Below, in pieces: positions 9,619-19,419 of a DNA stretch of 60,674 nt. The notes beneath the pieces were generated by a model, which was not told where the DNA came from, searched no databases, and was given only the letters and a program-made list of their open reading frames with translations. The DNA comes from Phaeodactylibacter xiamenensis (GTDB lineage Bacteria; Bacteroidota; Bacteroidia; Chitinophagales; Saprospiraceae). The translations under genes and the position numbers were made by a program. The stretch spans positions 1-60,674 of the forward strand of contig NZ_JPOS01000078.1 in the NCBI RefSeq assembly GCF_000759025.1. The letters are read 5' to 3'. Numbering within the stretch: the stretch's first letter is position 1; each line of letters begins with the position of its first letter.

Positions 9619-12447
9619 TTAGCCTTTTTCAGGAGAAGGGCTTGCGCTGGTATTTGTTGAAATGGTGGGCGGCTCAGGCGGGGAAGCTTGAGCCGGGGCT
9701 GCGAGCTGTCTTATGGGGAGGTGTACCCTGAAGGCTGTGCCCTTCCCAACCTGGCTGTTCACCTTGATTGCCCCGCCCATGGCATGAACCAGCTCCCGGG
9801 TTAAGGCCAGGCCGATGCCCGTACCACCGGTAAATGCTTTTTCCAGGTGGGCTGCCTGATGAAAGCGGTCGAAAATGTGAGGCAGGTTTTCCGGCGCAAT
9901 CCCAACGCCCGTATCCCGTACCAGCAGCAGCAGTTGTGAAGACGGTTGCCCTACCATCTTTTCCACCTGGGCTTGCAGCACGACCTGGCCATCAGCGGGG
10001 GTGAACTTAATGGCATTGGACAGCAGGTTGTGAACGATTTGCTGTAATCGCTCAGGGTCATAGTCCATCACAATCGGATCATTTGGGTAATCGATCTGAA
10101 GGGAAACGCCACGCACAGCAGCCAGGGAGTGCAGGCTTTCCGCAACATAACGCAGATAAGGGACGACGTCGCCCTGAATATAGTTGAGGTTCAGGTTGCC
10201 GGATTCCAGCTTGGCGAGGTCGAGCAATTGGTTGATCAGGCGGAGCAGGTTTTCTCCGTTTCTTTGGATCAGGTCGATTTTATGGGTAGACTCCCGGGCT
10301 GACAAAGGCGTTTTGCTGGTCTTGAGTTGCTTGGATAACCCAAGGATGACCGTTAGCGGAGTGCGGAACTCATGGGTGATGTTGACAAAAAACCGGTTCT
10401 TGAACTGATCCAGTTCTTTGAGCCTAAAGGCTTCCTGCACTTGCAAGCGTTGCCGTAACTGTATCCGGTAGACCAGGCCCACAGCCAATGCCGTTAGCAG
10501 GATATAGGCCAGGTAGGCCCACCATGTTGCCCACCATGGCGGGCGGATGGTGAAGGAAAGCAAATCGGGCTGATTGCTCCAGGTGCCGTCATAATTGCTA
10601 CCCAGTACCCTGAACTGATAATGGCCCGGCCGGAGGTTGGCCAACTGTACGCTGTTGTTGGAACCCAAATCCACCCAGGCGCTTGTTTCGCCCTGGCCAA
10701 AGCTGTTGTTGCGTATTAGTTGGTAGCGATAGTGGTTTTGTGCCGGGTTGGAGTATTCAAGGGCGGCAAATTCTACAGAAAGCAGGTTCTGCCGGTGGGT
10801 CAGGTTGAGGTAAAGCTGCCCCTGATTGGTCGCTTCCAGCAAAGGGGCGCTTTTTTTCTGCCTAGCCCCGGCTCTGTAGCTTGCCAACTCATTGTTGACC
10901 CAGACCCGGGTAATCGCTGTGGCAGGTTGGTACTCATTGAATTGCAGGCTGTCCGGGTAAAAGACCGTCAGCCCATTGACGCCGCCAAAGATTAGATGGC
11001 CGCTTCGGGTGCGCAGATAGCTCGACTGGTTGAATTCGTTGCTTTGCAGCCCATCTGCTGCAGTAAAATTACGGGTAGTTTCTTTCCGGGTATGAAAACG
11101 GCAAAGGCCCCGGTTTGTACTCAGCCAAAGGTGTCCGTGATCATCCGGCAAAACACCATAGACGACGTTATCCGGCAGGCCTTGTTGGGTCTTGAAATGC
11201 CGGAAGGTGCCATTTGCCCGGTCAAGGCGGTTGAGCCCTCCTCCCTTCGTGCCTACCCAAAGATAACGGGTCGGCTCCAAAGGGTCAGCTGCCACACTGA
11301 GCACATAGTCTTCGGAGAGCGAGCCAAAATGAGTGGGGTCGTTTCTGTAGTAATGGTATTGATAGCTATGCTCTTTAGGCCTGGCTTCAATCAAGCCTTT
11401 GAAGGCGAATATCCAAATGGTGCCTGTGGGGTCTTCGTACAAAAAACGCGAGTAGCGAAAGGCTAATTGGGATGCCGGGAGAGTGTCAAAGGGGATCAGC
11501 CGGCTTTGCGCTGTGGCCGGGTCGAGTTGAAGCAAGCCTTCTTGGTGTATGGAAAGGAGTTTCCCATCCTTGGTGCAGATCAGCCCGAGCCCTTTCCAGG
11601 GAAAGTACTGCTTCGACTTCGTTCTGGCATCAATGCGGAAGAGACTGTCCCGGTTGCTATTGACCCAGGCATTGCCCTGGTTGTCAAAAACGGTGATGGA
11701 GCGGTCGTCGATGGGGTCGAAAGGAGTTGCCCAGGGGTTGGGAAAAACCTTGTCCAACTGAACGGAACGGTAAGCGGTTTGCCGGAACCCCATGGCAAAC
11801 AAATGGCCCTGTGGGTCTTCCGTAATCACCCGTTGGGTCGTACCCTCCAGATAGCTGGTGAATTTCCGCGGAGCAGTAACCATTTTCAAAACACCGAAAC
11901 CATTCGTCCCCAGCCAGACTAATCCGGAGCGGTCAAAATCGACGGTTCGAATATGAAAGGCCTCATTTTTAATGATATCTTGATCGCAAGTTACCGTCAA
12001 ATCCGGAGCCTTTCCGTTGATGAAGGCCCCGGGCTTCCATTTGGTAAATGTAATATTCATGGATGCCCAGGTCCACAGTGCGCCATCCGGCCCGAATTTG
12101 TGCCGGCCGTACGGGAAGCAGGGAATGGTACGCAGGCTTGCGTTTTCCTCCTCCCAAAGCCATAAGCCGCCGCAATCCTCCCTGAGATAAAGCCCGGTTA
12201 AGTCCGGGGCTATGGCCTCAATCCAGACGTGCCCTTGCTGGTCTTGCCCAAAGACGTTTACCGGCTGTCCGGCCAGGGCTATTGGGTAGGGCACGTTATC
12301 GGTTTTGCTAACTTGAAAAAGCCCCTGATTGGAGCCGAGCAATACGTTCCCTTTTTGGGTCAGCAAAACAGAACTGAACAGTACGTCGGCTAATTTGATC
12401 TCTGTTATCTGAAGGGCAGGGAATGCCCGCTCGGCTTCGGCCGCCAT
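9619..12447 (-). CDS. Hybrid two-component sensor: propeller repeats, Y_Y_Y domain, membrane helix and histidine kinase
   Basis: 942 codons from an ATG at 12447 that lies inside the beta-propeller. The protein has many Reg_prop repeats (for example GLPDNVVYGVLPDDHGHLWLS), then a Y_Y_Y domain (around residue 600). A single transmembrane segment follows (WATWWAYLAYILLTALAVGL). The kinase has the H-box NITHEFRTPL, N-box NLLSNAIKFT and G-boxes DTGVGIAPE and GGTGIGLAL. There is no signal peptide; that sits in the fragment at 12405-12917 in another frame. As written the sensor half would not be exported. Intact family members sense carbohydrate in the periplasm and pass phosphate to their own receiver. 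The gene ends with TAA at 9619, in frame with the downstream regulator. Confidence 0.85.
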   Translation of the reverse strand: MAAEAERAFPALQITEIKLADVLFSSVLLTQKGNVLLGSNQGLFQVSKTDNVPYPIALAGQPVNVFGQDQQGHVWIEAIAPDLTGLYLREDCGGLWLWEEENASLRTIPCFPYGRHKFGPDGALWTWASMNITFTKWKPGAFINGKAPDLTVTCDQDIIKNEAFHIRTVDFDRSGLVWLGTNGFGVLKMVTAPRKFTSYLEGTTQRVITEDPQGHLFAMGFRQTAYRSVQLDKVFPNPWATPFDPIDDRSITVFDNQGNAWVNSNRDSLFRIDARTKSKQYFPWKGLGLICTKDGKLLSIHQEGLLQLDPATAQSRLIPFDTLPASQLAFRYSRFLYEDPTGTIWIFAFKGLIEARPKEHSYQYHYYRNDPTHFGSLSEDYVLSVAADPLEPTRYLWVGTKGGGLNRLDRANGTFRHFKTQQGLPDNVVYGVLPDDHGHLWLSTNRGLCRFHTRKETTRNFTAADGLQSNEFNQSSYLRTRSGHLIFGGVNGLTVFYPDSLQFNEYQPATAITRVWVNNELASYRAGARQKKSAPLLEATNQGQLYLNLTHRQNLLSVEFAALEYSNPAQNHYRYQLIRNNSFGQGETSAWVDLGSNNSVQLANLRPGHYQFRVLGSNYDGTWSNQPDLLSFTIRPPWWATWWAYLAYILLTALAVGLVYRIQLRQRLQVQEAFRLKELDQFKNRFFVNITHEFRTPLTVILGLSKQLKTSKTPLSARESTHKIDLIQRNGENLLRLINQLLDLAKLESGNLNLNYIQGDVVPYLRYVAESLHSLAAVRGVSLQIDYPNDPIVMDYDPERLQQIVHNLLSNAIKFTPADGQVVLQAQVEKMVGQPSSQLLLLVRDTGVGIAPENLPHIFDRFHQAAHLEKAFTGGTGIGLALTRELVHAMGGAIKVNSQVGKGTAFRVHLPIRQLAAPAQASPPEPPTISTNTSASPSPEKG

Positions 12448-12917
12448 TTAAGCCCTTCTGTTGCCCCTTCAATCTTCCAGCACTTCCCATTGACGGTCAG
12501 CCAAATTGTGCCGTCCGGCAGCTCAGCGAAGGAAACCATGTCACCATTTGTACCGGGCAAGTCAGGCAGGAGGTGAAAAAAACGCCCGGTATTTGGCAGG
12601 TAGACATCAAGCCCACCGGGAGAAGCCAGCCAAAGCCAGCCCCGTTGGTCTTCGTAAATGCTCCATACCTCATTGGAAACGATTGAAAAAGGGTCGAAGG
12701 AATCATTGGTGAATACCTCAAACCGGTAGCCGTCGTAGCGGTTCAGCCCATCTTTGGTCGCGATCCAAATGAATCCATCCCGGGTTTGATGGACATCAAA
12801 AATCATCCCTTGTGAAAGCCCTTCATTGACCGACAGCAGAGATGTTATTTTTGATTGCTGGCTCGAAAGGAGAAGAGGAGCCAGTAACGAAAAAAACAAG
12901 ATGACAACTGGTTTCAT
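12405..12917 (-). CDS. N-terminal fragment of the hybrid two-component sensor (signal peptide and first propeller blades)
   Basis: 170 codons from the ATG at 12917. A signal peptide (residues 1-20, LLAPLLLSSQQS) is followed by the typical opening of a Bacteroidota hybrid sensor (SLSVNEGLSQGMIFDVHQTRDGFIWIATKDGLNRYDGY is spread over about residues 28-66) and further Reg_prop blades. It overlaps the next frame by 43 bp. The propeller continues in that frame, so one base was lost or gained in about 12410-12440. On its own it would be an exported propeller stub without a kinase. I read it as the 5' end of a frameshifted gene of about 1,350 codons. Confidence 0.8.
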   Translation of the reverse strand: MKPVVILFFSLLAPLLLSSQQSKITSLLSVNEGLSQGMIFDVHQTRDGFIWIATKDGLNRYDGYRFEVFTNDSFDPFSIVSNEVWSIYEDQRGWLWLASPGGLDVYLPNTGRFFHLLPDLPGTNGDMVSFAELPDGTIWLTVNGKCWKIEGATEGLKWRPKPSGHSLPFR

Positions 12918-13339
12918 GACTCCATATCTTCCAAGTTTAATCTAAGCAGAATGAGGTAGTCAGCCCGGGGAGTTTAGTCCATTTTTAGACTTGGCAATTT
13001 ACTGCCCCCCTTACATAGCTCACAGTCCTGCAAGCTGAGCCTCAGAAAAGGCAGCATGAAAAAACATACTGGTAATGCTGAGTTCCGCTTAACTGCTGTT
13101 TTAAACCTTAGTGTTGTTTAGTTATAATATACGGGCAACTAAAATAAGGCTAAAGCATGATAAAAGCCGCTTAGAAATAAGTAAAGGCATGTTTATTTTC
13201 AGTAAAGGGCAGGTTTTTGTCAGGGAAGCGTTTTGAGCAAAAAAATCCCGAATACCAGCCTGGGCCAGCATTCGGGATGGATGAAGAATTTTGTTTAAGG
13301 CTTATAAGCTTGTTCCGCTTATTGTTTAGCCTGTTTTGT
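12918..13339. other. Intergenic region, 422 bp
   Basis: AT-rich spacer between the start of the hybrid sensor and the end of the M43 protease. It holds the terminator at 13239-13278. No coding frame or consensus TAnnTTTG promoter for the sensor was recognised. Confidence 0.6.
13239..13278 (-). terminator. Intrinsic terminator of the M43 protease gene
   Basis: On the minus strand ATCCCGAAT pairs with ATTCGGGAT (13278-13270 and 13253-13245), with a nested GC-rich hairpin in the loop, followed by seven T. It lies about 60 bp past the stop at 13340. Confidence 0.75.
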
Positions 13340-16273
13340 TTACCGCACTACCACAAAGCGGCGGACGATATGCTCCTGATTAGCGCTCAGGTGCAGGAAG
13401 TAAACGCCGGGGGCGAGTGTGGACGCGTCCATTTCATGTACGGAGGTGCCTACCTGTCCCAGCCACTGCTGTTGGCTGATCACCCGTCCGTCCGTACCGG
13501 TCACCATCAATTGTACCGGGCCTGCTTCAGGCAGGGTGAAGGACAGCTTGAGGTCGCCGTTGGTCGGGTTCGGGAAGAGGTTGATGTCAGCAATTTGCGG
13601 TACAGCTTGTGCCTGTGGGCCACGGAAGGTGCTTTGCTCAACCGATGGTTTCACATAGTCAGCGGTAAGTACAGGATTAGCCGTACGGTCACCACTTTGG
13701 CAACCGCTGATCACGATGTCATCCAGGTAAACCCAATCAGAATTACCGGAGGCATCACAACGGAAACGGAGGCGGGTGTTACTGGTGAACGGGCCAGAGA
13801 TGACCACCGCATCGAAGTAGCGCTGATTGTTCTGGAACTCATCGCCCAGATTCCACTCTTCGATGGTGGTGTAGGTGCTGCCGCCATTGGTAGATATCTG
13901 TAGCCAGAAGTCTTCGTTAGCGTTGTCCATACTGACCGGGAAGTAGCTGAAATCGACTGTGAGTTCGCTGTAAGCGGTCAGGTCCAGGTTATCTGTGGTG
14001 AGCACGGATGTACTGGAGTTGTCCCGCAGTGCCAGGCTAACAGACCCGGTATTGGGGTTGCTGTTGCTGCGGTAGCAATCGCTGCCGCCATCATTCCAGA
14101 TGCCAAAGCCAGACTCAAAGCCTTCGCTGTTGAGCGTGAGGTAGGTACAACCGCCACCGCCTCCGCATGGTGCACAGCTGGAACCGCCGCAGTCCACGCC
14201 AGTCTCGTCACCGTTTTGGATGCCATCGTTACAGGTTGGGGCCGTACCGCCATCGCCTGCGCAGAAGTTGGTGCTTTCTGAAGACGCAAAAGCGCCACCG
14301 GAGGCCAGGGTGTTACCCAGTTCATCGCTCAGGCTGTAGGAGCCACTGCCGTAAGCACAGCAGATACCATCACCGTAAGAATCAAAGATGGTAAAGGTAT
14401 AATCGCCACCTGAGAGGCTGAACGTTTCAGTAACGGTAGAGCCATTGGGCTGTGAACCATAGGGGCCGCCCGAAGCTACGGTAGTACCACCATCAGTCAC
14501 GGTCCAGGTGGTTTCACCGGGATAGTTGTCGAGTACGATGGTCAGGGTGAAGTTGTTGCCGTTACTGCAGGAGGTATTGCAAGGTGCACAGTCCGGACCA
14601 CCGCAGTCTACACCGGTTTCGCTGCCATTTTGGATCCCATCGTTGCAGGTAGCACAGGGGGCACAGTCCGGCCCGCCGCAATCCACGCCAGTTTCATTGC
14701 CGTTTTGAATGCCATCGTTGCAGGTCGGGCAGGCTGCACAGTCCGGGCCACCGCAATCCACACCGGTTTCGCTACCGTTCTGAATGCCGTCAGTACAGGT
14801 TGGGCAAGCCGGGCAGTTGGTGCCGCCGCAGTCTACGCCGGTCTCATCCCCGTTTTGGATACCATCGTTACAGGTTGGCGTAGGGCCGCCAGCGCAGAAA
14901 CTGGTGCTTTCGCTGGAACCGAAGCTGCCACCGGATGCGATCACTGCGCCAGTGCCATCGGTCAGGGTGTAGGAACCATTGCCATATGCACAGCAAATAC
15001 CGTCCCCATAGCTGTCACTAATGGTGAAGGTGTAATCGCCAGTGCCGAGGCTGATGCTTTCGGTAACGGTAGAGCCATTGGCTTGCCCGCCGTAAGTGCC
15101 ACCGGAAGCTACCGTAGCACCACCGGCATCGGTAACGGTCCAGGAAGTTTCTGCAGGATAGTTATCGAGCGTGATGGTCAGAGTCAGGTTGGGGGCATTA
15201 CAGGGGCATGGTGCACAGCTGGAACCGCCGCAATCCACGCCGGTCTCGTCGCCATTTTGAATGCCATCATTGCAGGTAGGCGTAACGGGCGTGCCGCAGG
15301 CTGTGGAGTTCAGCAGGCTGGCACGGGCGCCACCGGGCTCAAACAAGGCCCGCATACGGGCAGTCTGGCCTTGCGTGAAGAGGTTCATACAGCCATCATC
15401 GGAATAGTCCATGTAGTTTTGGAACATATCCGGCAGGTCACCGGTCCCTTCATTACAGGAGTTATTGCCGGGGAAATTACAAGGTGAACCCGTGTAGTTT
15501 GGCCCGCCAGCCCGTGGCGTATCACTGACGAAGTCGTCGGCGTTGCAGTTGCCATCACCCCAGATGTGGCGAAGATTGAGGTAGTGCCCCACCTCGTGCG
15601 TACCGGTCCGGCCCTTATCGAAAGGAGCGGTAGCGGTGCCAATATCCCCGAAGTACTGGTAGTCTACAACCACCCCATCTGTACTGGCAGGGCCACCGGG
15701 GAACTGCGCATAGCCCAGAATGCCGCCGCTGATATCACAAACCCAAAAGTTCATGTAGTCACTGGCAGGCCAGGCGTCTTTGCCACCACTGGAGTTAAAC
15801 TTCACCTCGTCATTAGTGCCGAAAGCAGTGACACTGGTTGGGGTGCGTGTAATGCCATCGGTTGGGTTGCCCTGCGGGTCAACGGTAGCCAGGCAAAACT
15901 CAATTTCCACATCGGCTGCTACGCCCTGAAATACAGAAGGCGTGTTGACTGCATCCGCATTCAGGCGGCGGAAGTCTTCATTCAGAATATCAATCTGGCT
16001 TTGCACCTGAGCCGCGCTGATGTTCTCAGTGGCGTTGTTGTACACCACATGTACCACTACGGGGATGGTAATGGTGCCTGTCACCGAGCGTGAGGCGTTT
16101 TCCAGAATCCGGGCAGTATGCTGTTCAATTTCCTTGAGCCGTTGTTCGCGCTCAGGGTGCATATCATGCTGATGCTGCAGGTAGTCCATACTGCCACAGT
16201 TGCGCTGCGCCCAGAGGCTGCCTGTCAGGCCCAACAGCAATAGAACAAGAAGGGTGTTCAAGGTTTTTTTCAT
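13340..16273 (-). CDS. Secreted M43 (pappalysin-like) metalloprotease with T9SS sorting domain
   Basis: 977 codons with a signal peptide (1-22, SLWAQ). The catalytic domain spans about 65-330. Zinc ligands are H226, H230 and H236 in [11 protein letters not shown] with catalytic E227, and a Met-turn lies in [11 protein letters not shown]. After it come six copies of a short Cys-rich module ([17 protein letters not shown]), two near-identical copies of a domain ending in [18 protein letters not shown], a jelly-roll domain (about 720-880) and a C-terminal T9SS type A sorting domain ([13 protein letters not shown] to the end). It is expected to be exported and attached to or released from the cell surface, where it cleaves proteins. 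The gene is monocistronic by context, with a terminator after it. Confidence 0.92.
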   Translation of the reverse strand: MKKTLNTLLVLLLLGLTGSLWAQRNCGSMDYLQHQHDMHPEREQRLKEIEQHTARILENASRSVTGTITIPVVVHVVYNNATENISAAQVQSQIDILNEDFRRLNADAVNTPSVFQGVAADVEIEFCLATVDPQGNPTDGITRTPTSVTAFGTNDEVKFNSSGGKDAWPASDYMNFWVCDISGGILGYAQFPGGPASTDGVVVDYQYFGDIGTATAPFDKGRTGTHEVGHYLNLRHIWGDGNCNADDFVSDTPRAGGPNYTGSPCNFPGNNSCNEGTGDLPDMFQNYMDYSDDGCMNLFTQGQTARMRALFEPGGARASLLNSTACGTPVTPTCNDGIQNGDETGVDCGGSSCAPCPCNAPNLTLTITLDNYPAETSWTVTDAGGATVASGGTYGGQANGSTVTESISLGTGDYTFTISDSYGDGICCAYGNGSYTLTDGTGAVIASGGSFGSSESTSFCAGGPTPTCNDGIQNGDETGVDCGGTNCPACPTCTDGIQNGSETGVDCGGPDCAACPTCNDGIQNGNETGVDCGGPDCAPCATCNDGIQNGSETGVDCGGPDCAPCNTSCSNGNNFTLTIVLDNYPGETTWTVTDGGTTVASGGPYGSQPNGSTVTETFSLSGGDYTFTIFDSYGDGICCAYGSGSYSLSDELGNTLASGGAFASSESTNFCAGDGGTAPTCNDGIQNGDETGVDCGGSSCAPCGGGGGCTYLTLNSEGFESGFGIWNDGGSDCYRSNSNPNTGSVSLALRDNSSTSVLTTDNLDLTAYSELTVDFSYFPVSMDNANEDFWLQISTNGGSTYTTIEEWNLGDEFQNNQRYFDAVVISGPFTSNTRLRFRCDASGNSDWVYLDDIVISGCQSGDRTANPVLTADYVKPSVEQSTFRGPQAQAVPQIADINLFPNPTNGDLKLSFTLPEAGPVQLMVTGTDGRVISQQQWLGQVGTSVHEMDASTLAPGVYFLHLSANQEHIVRRFVVVR

Positions 16274-16652
16274 ACTAATTCAAGGTTTTGGTAATGAGAA
16301 TAAAAAGTACGCCACAACGACGTTGTGTTGCTTTTTACCGGGGTGAGTGCTGTCTAGTCTGGAATAAAAACTGTGATGAGATGGCTAAGCTAATAAATTA
16401 TTTGGTTAAGATTTTTAATTTCTTCCACAAAATATTTGATATAAATCCTTGTTGGCAGATAGGATTTACGAGGCGTAAGAGGGACTAATCGGGCTGATAT
16501 TCACGGATTACGAGCGAGGTAGAGCTGTTAAGGATCATCGGCACCAGAGAGCCATTTTGCGCGAAGGAGTCGATTGTTCGAGCCTGCAAAACAAAAAGGA
16601 GCACCTCTGTTCAGGTACTCCTTTAACATTCATTTTATTTGATTTAAGCCCA
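16274..16652. other. Intergenic region, 379 bp
   Basis: Contains the upstream region of the M43 gene, a perfect 7-bp inverted repeat around a single base at 16313-16327 (CACAACG-A-CGTTGTG), and the terminator of the next gene at 16594-16624. No coding frame was found. Confidence 0.6.
16594..16624 (-). terminator. Intrinsic terminator of the dockerin-cohesin gene
   Basis: On the minus strand AAAGGAGTACCT pairs with AGGTGCTCCTTT around a short loop, followed by TTGTTTT. It lies 29 bp after the stop at 16653. Confidence 0.8.
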
Positions 16653-17759
16653 TTACTGCACAATCAATTTTCTGGAAAAGACCCCGCTGCTGTTCCCGCC
16701 CTGTACCTGATAAATGCCGGGAGGAAGCCCATGTAAGGGGATAGGGCGGGGCGCTGTGGTATGCTCCAGGAGGGTAGGAGGGGCCTGCCAAATCACGTGG
16801 CCATAGGCATCCACCAGTTTCAGGAAGCTGAGCGAATGAGGGAGTTTAAGGTAGCACTGTCCGCTTGCCGGGTTGGGGAATATACGGGCAGGCAGGTCTG
16901 ATAATTGACGAACGCTGCTAAGTTTAGTGGTATCATCTGCAATGATGATCGTAGCCGTATCGGGGACCATGGGTATACGCTTGAAGTTGTTGTCAATAAG
17001 CAACACACTGTCTATGCGCAAGCGGAAGGTGTCTACGGTCAGTCCGACTATAATGTCTTCGATAATAATGCTAAACTCCGCCACTTGTCCGCTGCCGCTG
17101 ATGGTGGTTTGATTAATACGGGTCAGCGCGAGTTCTGAGCGGCCCTCCAATTCGTCCTTATAGAAGACATCCTCTATCTCAGCGCCATCTGCATTGATCC
17201 AGGAGTTATCCAGGTCGTCGTATTCAAAACCAGTGGTGGGCTCTACTAAATCAGTATCGTAGCTCATGGCAAGGGCAATGCCATAAAAATTCTCCAGGGG
17301 CTGGCTCAAATTACCGAGGCTAAGGCCAATATTAATGGTAGCTCCGGCTTCTACAAGTGTGGCACTTGGCGTCAACGTGACTTCGGGGGCACCGATACCC
17401 GGTGCGGCATTGGCATAGCCATCAGCCGTGGTGGATGGCTGGGAAAGGCCAAAGTTAGGGATGAGTGCGTTGGTGATATCATCATCTTCAATCTCACCGT
17501 CTCCATCCGCATCTGCGTACCCGTAATCGGTGCCATCTGCAAAAGTTTGCCCCCAAAGTTCAAAGGGCTGAGCTTCCCAGTTGGTGGTGGCATCGTCTCG
17601 TTCGGGGCCTTCAGCACCATAGGCAATGCCGATGTAAAGTACATCCACGGCATTCACCACACCGTTATTGTTGGCATCGCCCGGCCACATTTCCTGGGCC
17701 GTCAGGGTGGAAAAGTAAGTGGCAAAAAATAGCGCGATCAGAGGGACTTGATATTTCAT
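16653..17759 (-). CDS. Secreted protein with dockerin-like, cohesin-like and T9SS sorting domains
   Basis: 368 codons with a signal peptide (1-21, TLTAQ). Residues about 25-105 carry two dockerin/EF-hand-like calcium loops (DANNNGVVNAVD and DADGDGEIEDDD). Residues about 128-275 resemble a cohesin domain, with AGATINIGLSLGN and an MSYDTDLVEP-like strand. The end is a T9SS type A sorting domain (ARIFPNPASGQCYLKL to the last residue). Dockerin and cohesin modules bind each other in cellulosomes, but in Bacteroidota they occur in free secreted proteins, so a scaffold role is only inferred. A good promoter lies at 17788-17818. Confidence 0.8.
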   Translation of the reverse strand: MKYQVPLIALFFATYFSTLTAQEMWPGDANNNGVVNAVDVLYIGIAYGAEGPERDDATTNWEAQPFELWGQTFADGTDYGYADADGDGEIEDDDITNALIPNFGLSQPSTTADGYANAAPGIGAPEVTLTPSATLVEAGATINIGLSLGNLSQPLENFYGIALAMSYDTDLVEPTTGFEYDDLDNSWINADGAEIEDVFYKDELEGRSELALTRINQTTISGSGQVAEFSIIIEDIIVGLTVDTFRLRIDSVLLIDNNFKRIPMVPDTATIIIADDTTKLSSVRQLSDLPARIFPNPASGQCYLKLPHSLSFLKLVDAYGHVIWQAPPTLLEHTTAPRPIPLHGLPPGIYQVQGGNSSGVFSRKLIVQ

Positions 17760-17787
17760 GTAAGCTGTTTATTTATTCCTTATGCTG

Positions 17788-17818
17788 CAAACTTAGGGGC
17801 AATTTACCATTGGGTCAA
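17788..17818 (-). promoter_or_regulatory. Bacteroidota-type promoter for the dockerin-cohesin gene
   Basis: The minus strand carries TTG (17818-17816), a 20-bp spacer and TAAGTTTG (17795-17788), matching the TTG-N19-21-TAnnTTTG consensus. It lies 28 bp upstream of the ATG at 17759. Confidence 0.65.
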
Positions 17819-17955
17819 TTACAAAAATAGGAATTTGTCAATGTTGGTTCTGTGATTTGCTTTGCATTGGTGTGTGAAATTACCGTTATTGTTGAAAGAT
17901 ATAGAGGAAGAAGTTATCTGTTTTTGTATTTTGTCAAAAAAAGAGACTGGACGGG

Positions 17956-19383
17956 ATGCAAAAAAACAAGGTAATCATTGCATTAAAGAAGCTTAAGCCG
18001 GAAGAAACAGCCGCTTTTCGGGATTTTGTTGCTTCTCCATATTACAACAAAAGAGTAATCCTGCTGGACTTACTGGACCATCTGTTGACCTTCGCACCAG
18101 CTTTTTCCGGTGAAGGTATCGGGAAGGAGCAGGTCTTTCAGGCCATTTTCCCGGATGAGCCTTACAATGACAAACAGCTTCGTTATCACCTGAGCTGGTT
18201 GAACAAGCTGCTGGAGCAATTCTGGCTGGTGCAGCGGCAGGCTGTACAGGAGGAACACAATCTTGTTGTACTCATGGAAACCCTATCAGAGCGGGAACTG
18301 GAGAAACACTACCGGCAGCAGGACCGAAAGCTACAACAGCTGCTTAATGGTGTGGAAGCCCCTGATGCTGCTCATTTCAGGCACCGGCAGGAATGGGCGG
18401 ACACGAGAGAGCGGCATTTTCAGCGGCAGCGCCTGCGCCGTTTCAATGAGGATTTGCAGGATGCTGCCGATGCGCTGGACCGGTATTACTTTCTGGAAAA
18501 AATGAAATACGCCTGTGCGATGCTCGACCGGCAGGCGATCCTTCAGGGGGCCTACAACGTCAACATTACGCCGGAATGGCTGGAATATATTAAAGGCCAG
18601 GATTACTTCGGGCTGCCATTGCTAAAGTTATATGTGGATATTTTCAGGGCACTCTCCGATGAAGGCCAGGAATACCATTTTGATGCGTTGCTGGGAGAGC
18701 TTGACACGATTTCTAAAGCGGTTCCTACCGACCGCCTTCGGGAAATCTATTTTATGGCGATCAATTACTGTGCCCGTAAAATCAGACAGGGGCAGGAGCG
18801 CTACGTAGAGGAGGCTCTTTCGCTTTATACGAAAGGTATTGAGCGCCGCATTCTAATGGAGCAGGACAACCTCTCGCCCTGGACCTTTACGAATGTAGTC
18901 AAACTGGCACTTCGCCTGAAGCGGTATCAGTGGATCGAGCAATTTATAGCACAAAAAGGAAAACTGCTGCCGGAAGCCTTTCAGGAGAATGCGCTGCACT
19001 ACAACTACGCGGAGCTCTATTATTACACCAAATCCTACGAAAAAGCTCAGGAACATTTGATGCAGGTGGCTTATTCCGACCTCAACTACTACCTCGGAGC
19101 GCGTACTATGCTGGCCAAAATTTATTATGAGCAGGACGAAGAGGAGGCTCTGCTTTCGCTCATTGCTGCCTTCACTATTTTCCTCAAGCGTAACAAGCAG
19201 GTATCCAGCGCTATTAAGGAGACTTTCCTGAATTTCTGTGACCTGCTTTATCAATTAGTACGCCGGGAGGGCAGGAAGCTGGAAGGGCTGGAAAAACGGA
19301 TTGCCGGTACCGAGCTGCTCACTGATCGGGCGTGGCTTCTCAAAGCCTGGCAGCAAAAAACAGGAAAAGCTCCGGAGCGGTAG
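17956..19383 (+). CDS. Helical protein of unknown function (475 residues)
   Basis: There is no signal peptide and no clear catalytic motif. The protein is strongly helical and rich in Leu, Glu, Arg and Tyr. The N-terminal 90 residues begin VIIALKKLKPEETAAFRDFVASPYYNK. The C-terminal half has aromatic-rich repeats such as HYNYAELYYYTKSYEKAQEHL that look TPR-like. I recall proteins of this layout as a repeated family of unknown function in Saprospiria. A cytoplasmic scaffold role is a guess from the TPR-like part. It is transcribed alone, divergent from the dockerin gene and closed by the terminator at 19363-19399. Confidence 0.75.
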   Translation: MQKNKVIIALKKLKPEETAAFRDFVASPYYNKRVILLDLLDHLLTFAPAFSGEGIGKEQVFQAIFPDEPYNDKQLRYHLSWLNKLLEQFWLVQRQAVQEEHNLVVLMETLSERELEKHYRQQDRKLQQLLNGVEAPDAAHFRHRQEWADTRERHFQRQRLRRFNEDLQDAADALDRYYFLEKMKYACAMLDRQAILQGAYNVNITPEWLEYIKGQDYFGLPLLKLYVDIFRALSDEGQEYHFDALLGELDTISKAVPTDRLREIYFMAINYCARKIRQGQERYVEEALSLYTKGIERRILMEQDNLSPWTFTNVVKLALRLKRYQWIEQFIAQKGKLLPEAFQENALHYNYAELYYYTKSYEKAQEHLMQVAYSDLNYYLGARTMLAKIYYEQDEEEALLSLIAAFTIFLKRNKQVSSAIKETFLNFCDLLYQLVRREGRKLEGLEKRIAGTELLTDRAWLLKAWQQKTGKAPER

Positions 19384-19399
19384 CGCCCCGGAGCTTTCC
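19363..19399. terminator. Terminator between convergent genes
   Basis: GGAAAAGCTCCGG pairs with CCGGAGCTTTCC around a short loop, overlapping the last codons of the plus-strand gene. A-rich and T-rich flanks allow use from both sides. Confidence 0.7.
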
Positions 19400-19419
19400 A
19401 AAAGATTCTTGTAAACAAG

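Noticed and set aside
16510-16592. tRNA-like string (GGTAGAGC ... TTCGAGCC)
   Set aside because: The T-arm and acceptor do not pair and no anticodon arm forms; at most a decayed remnant.
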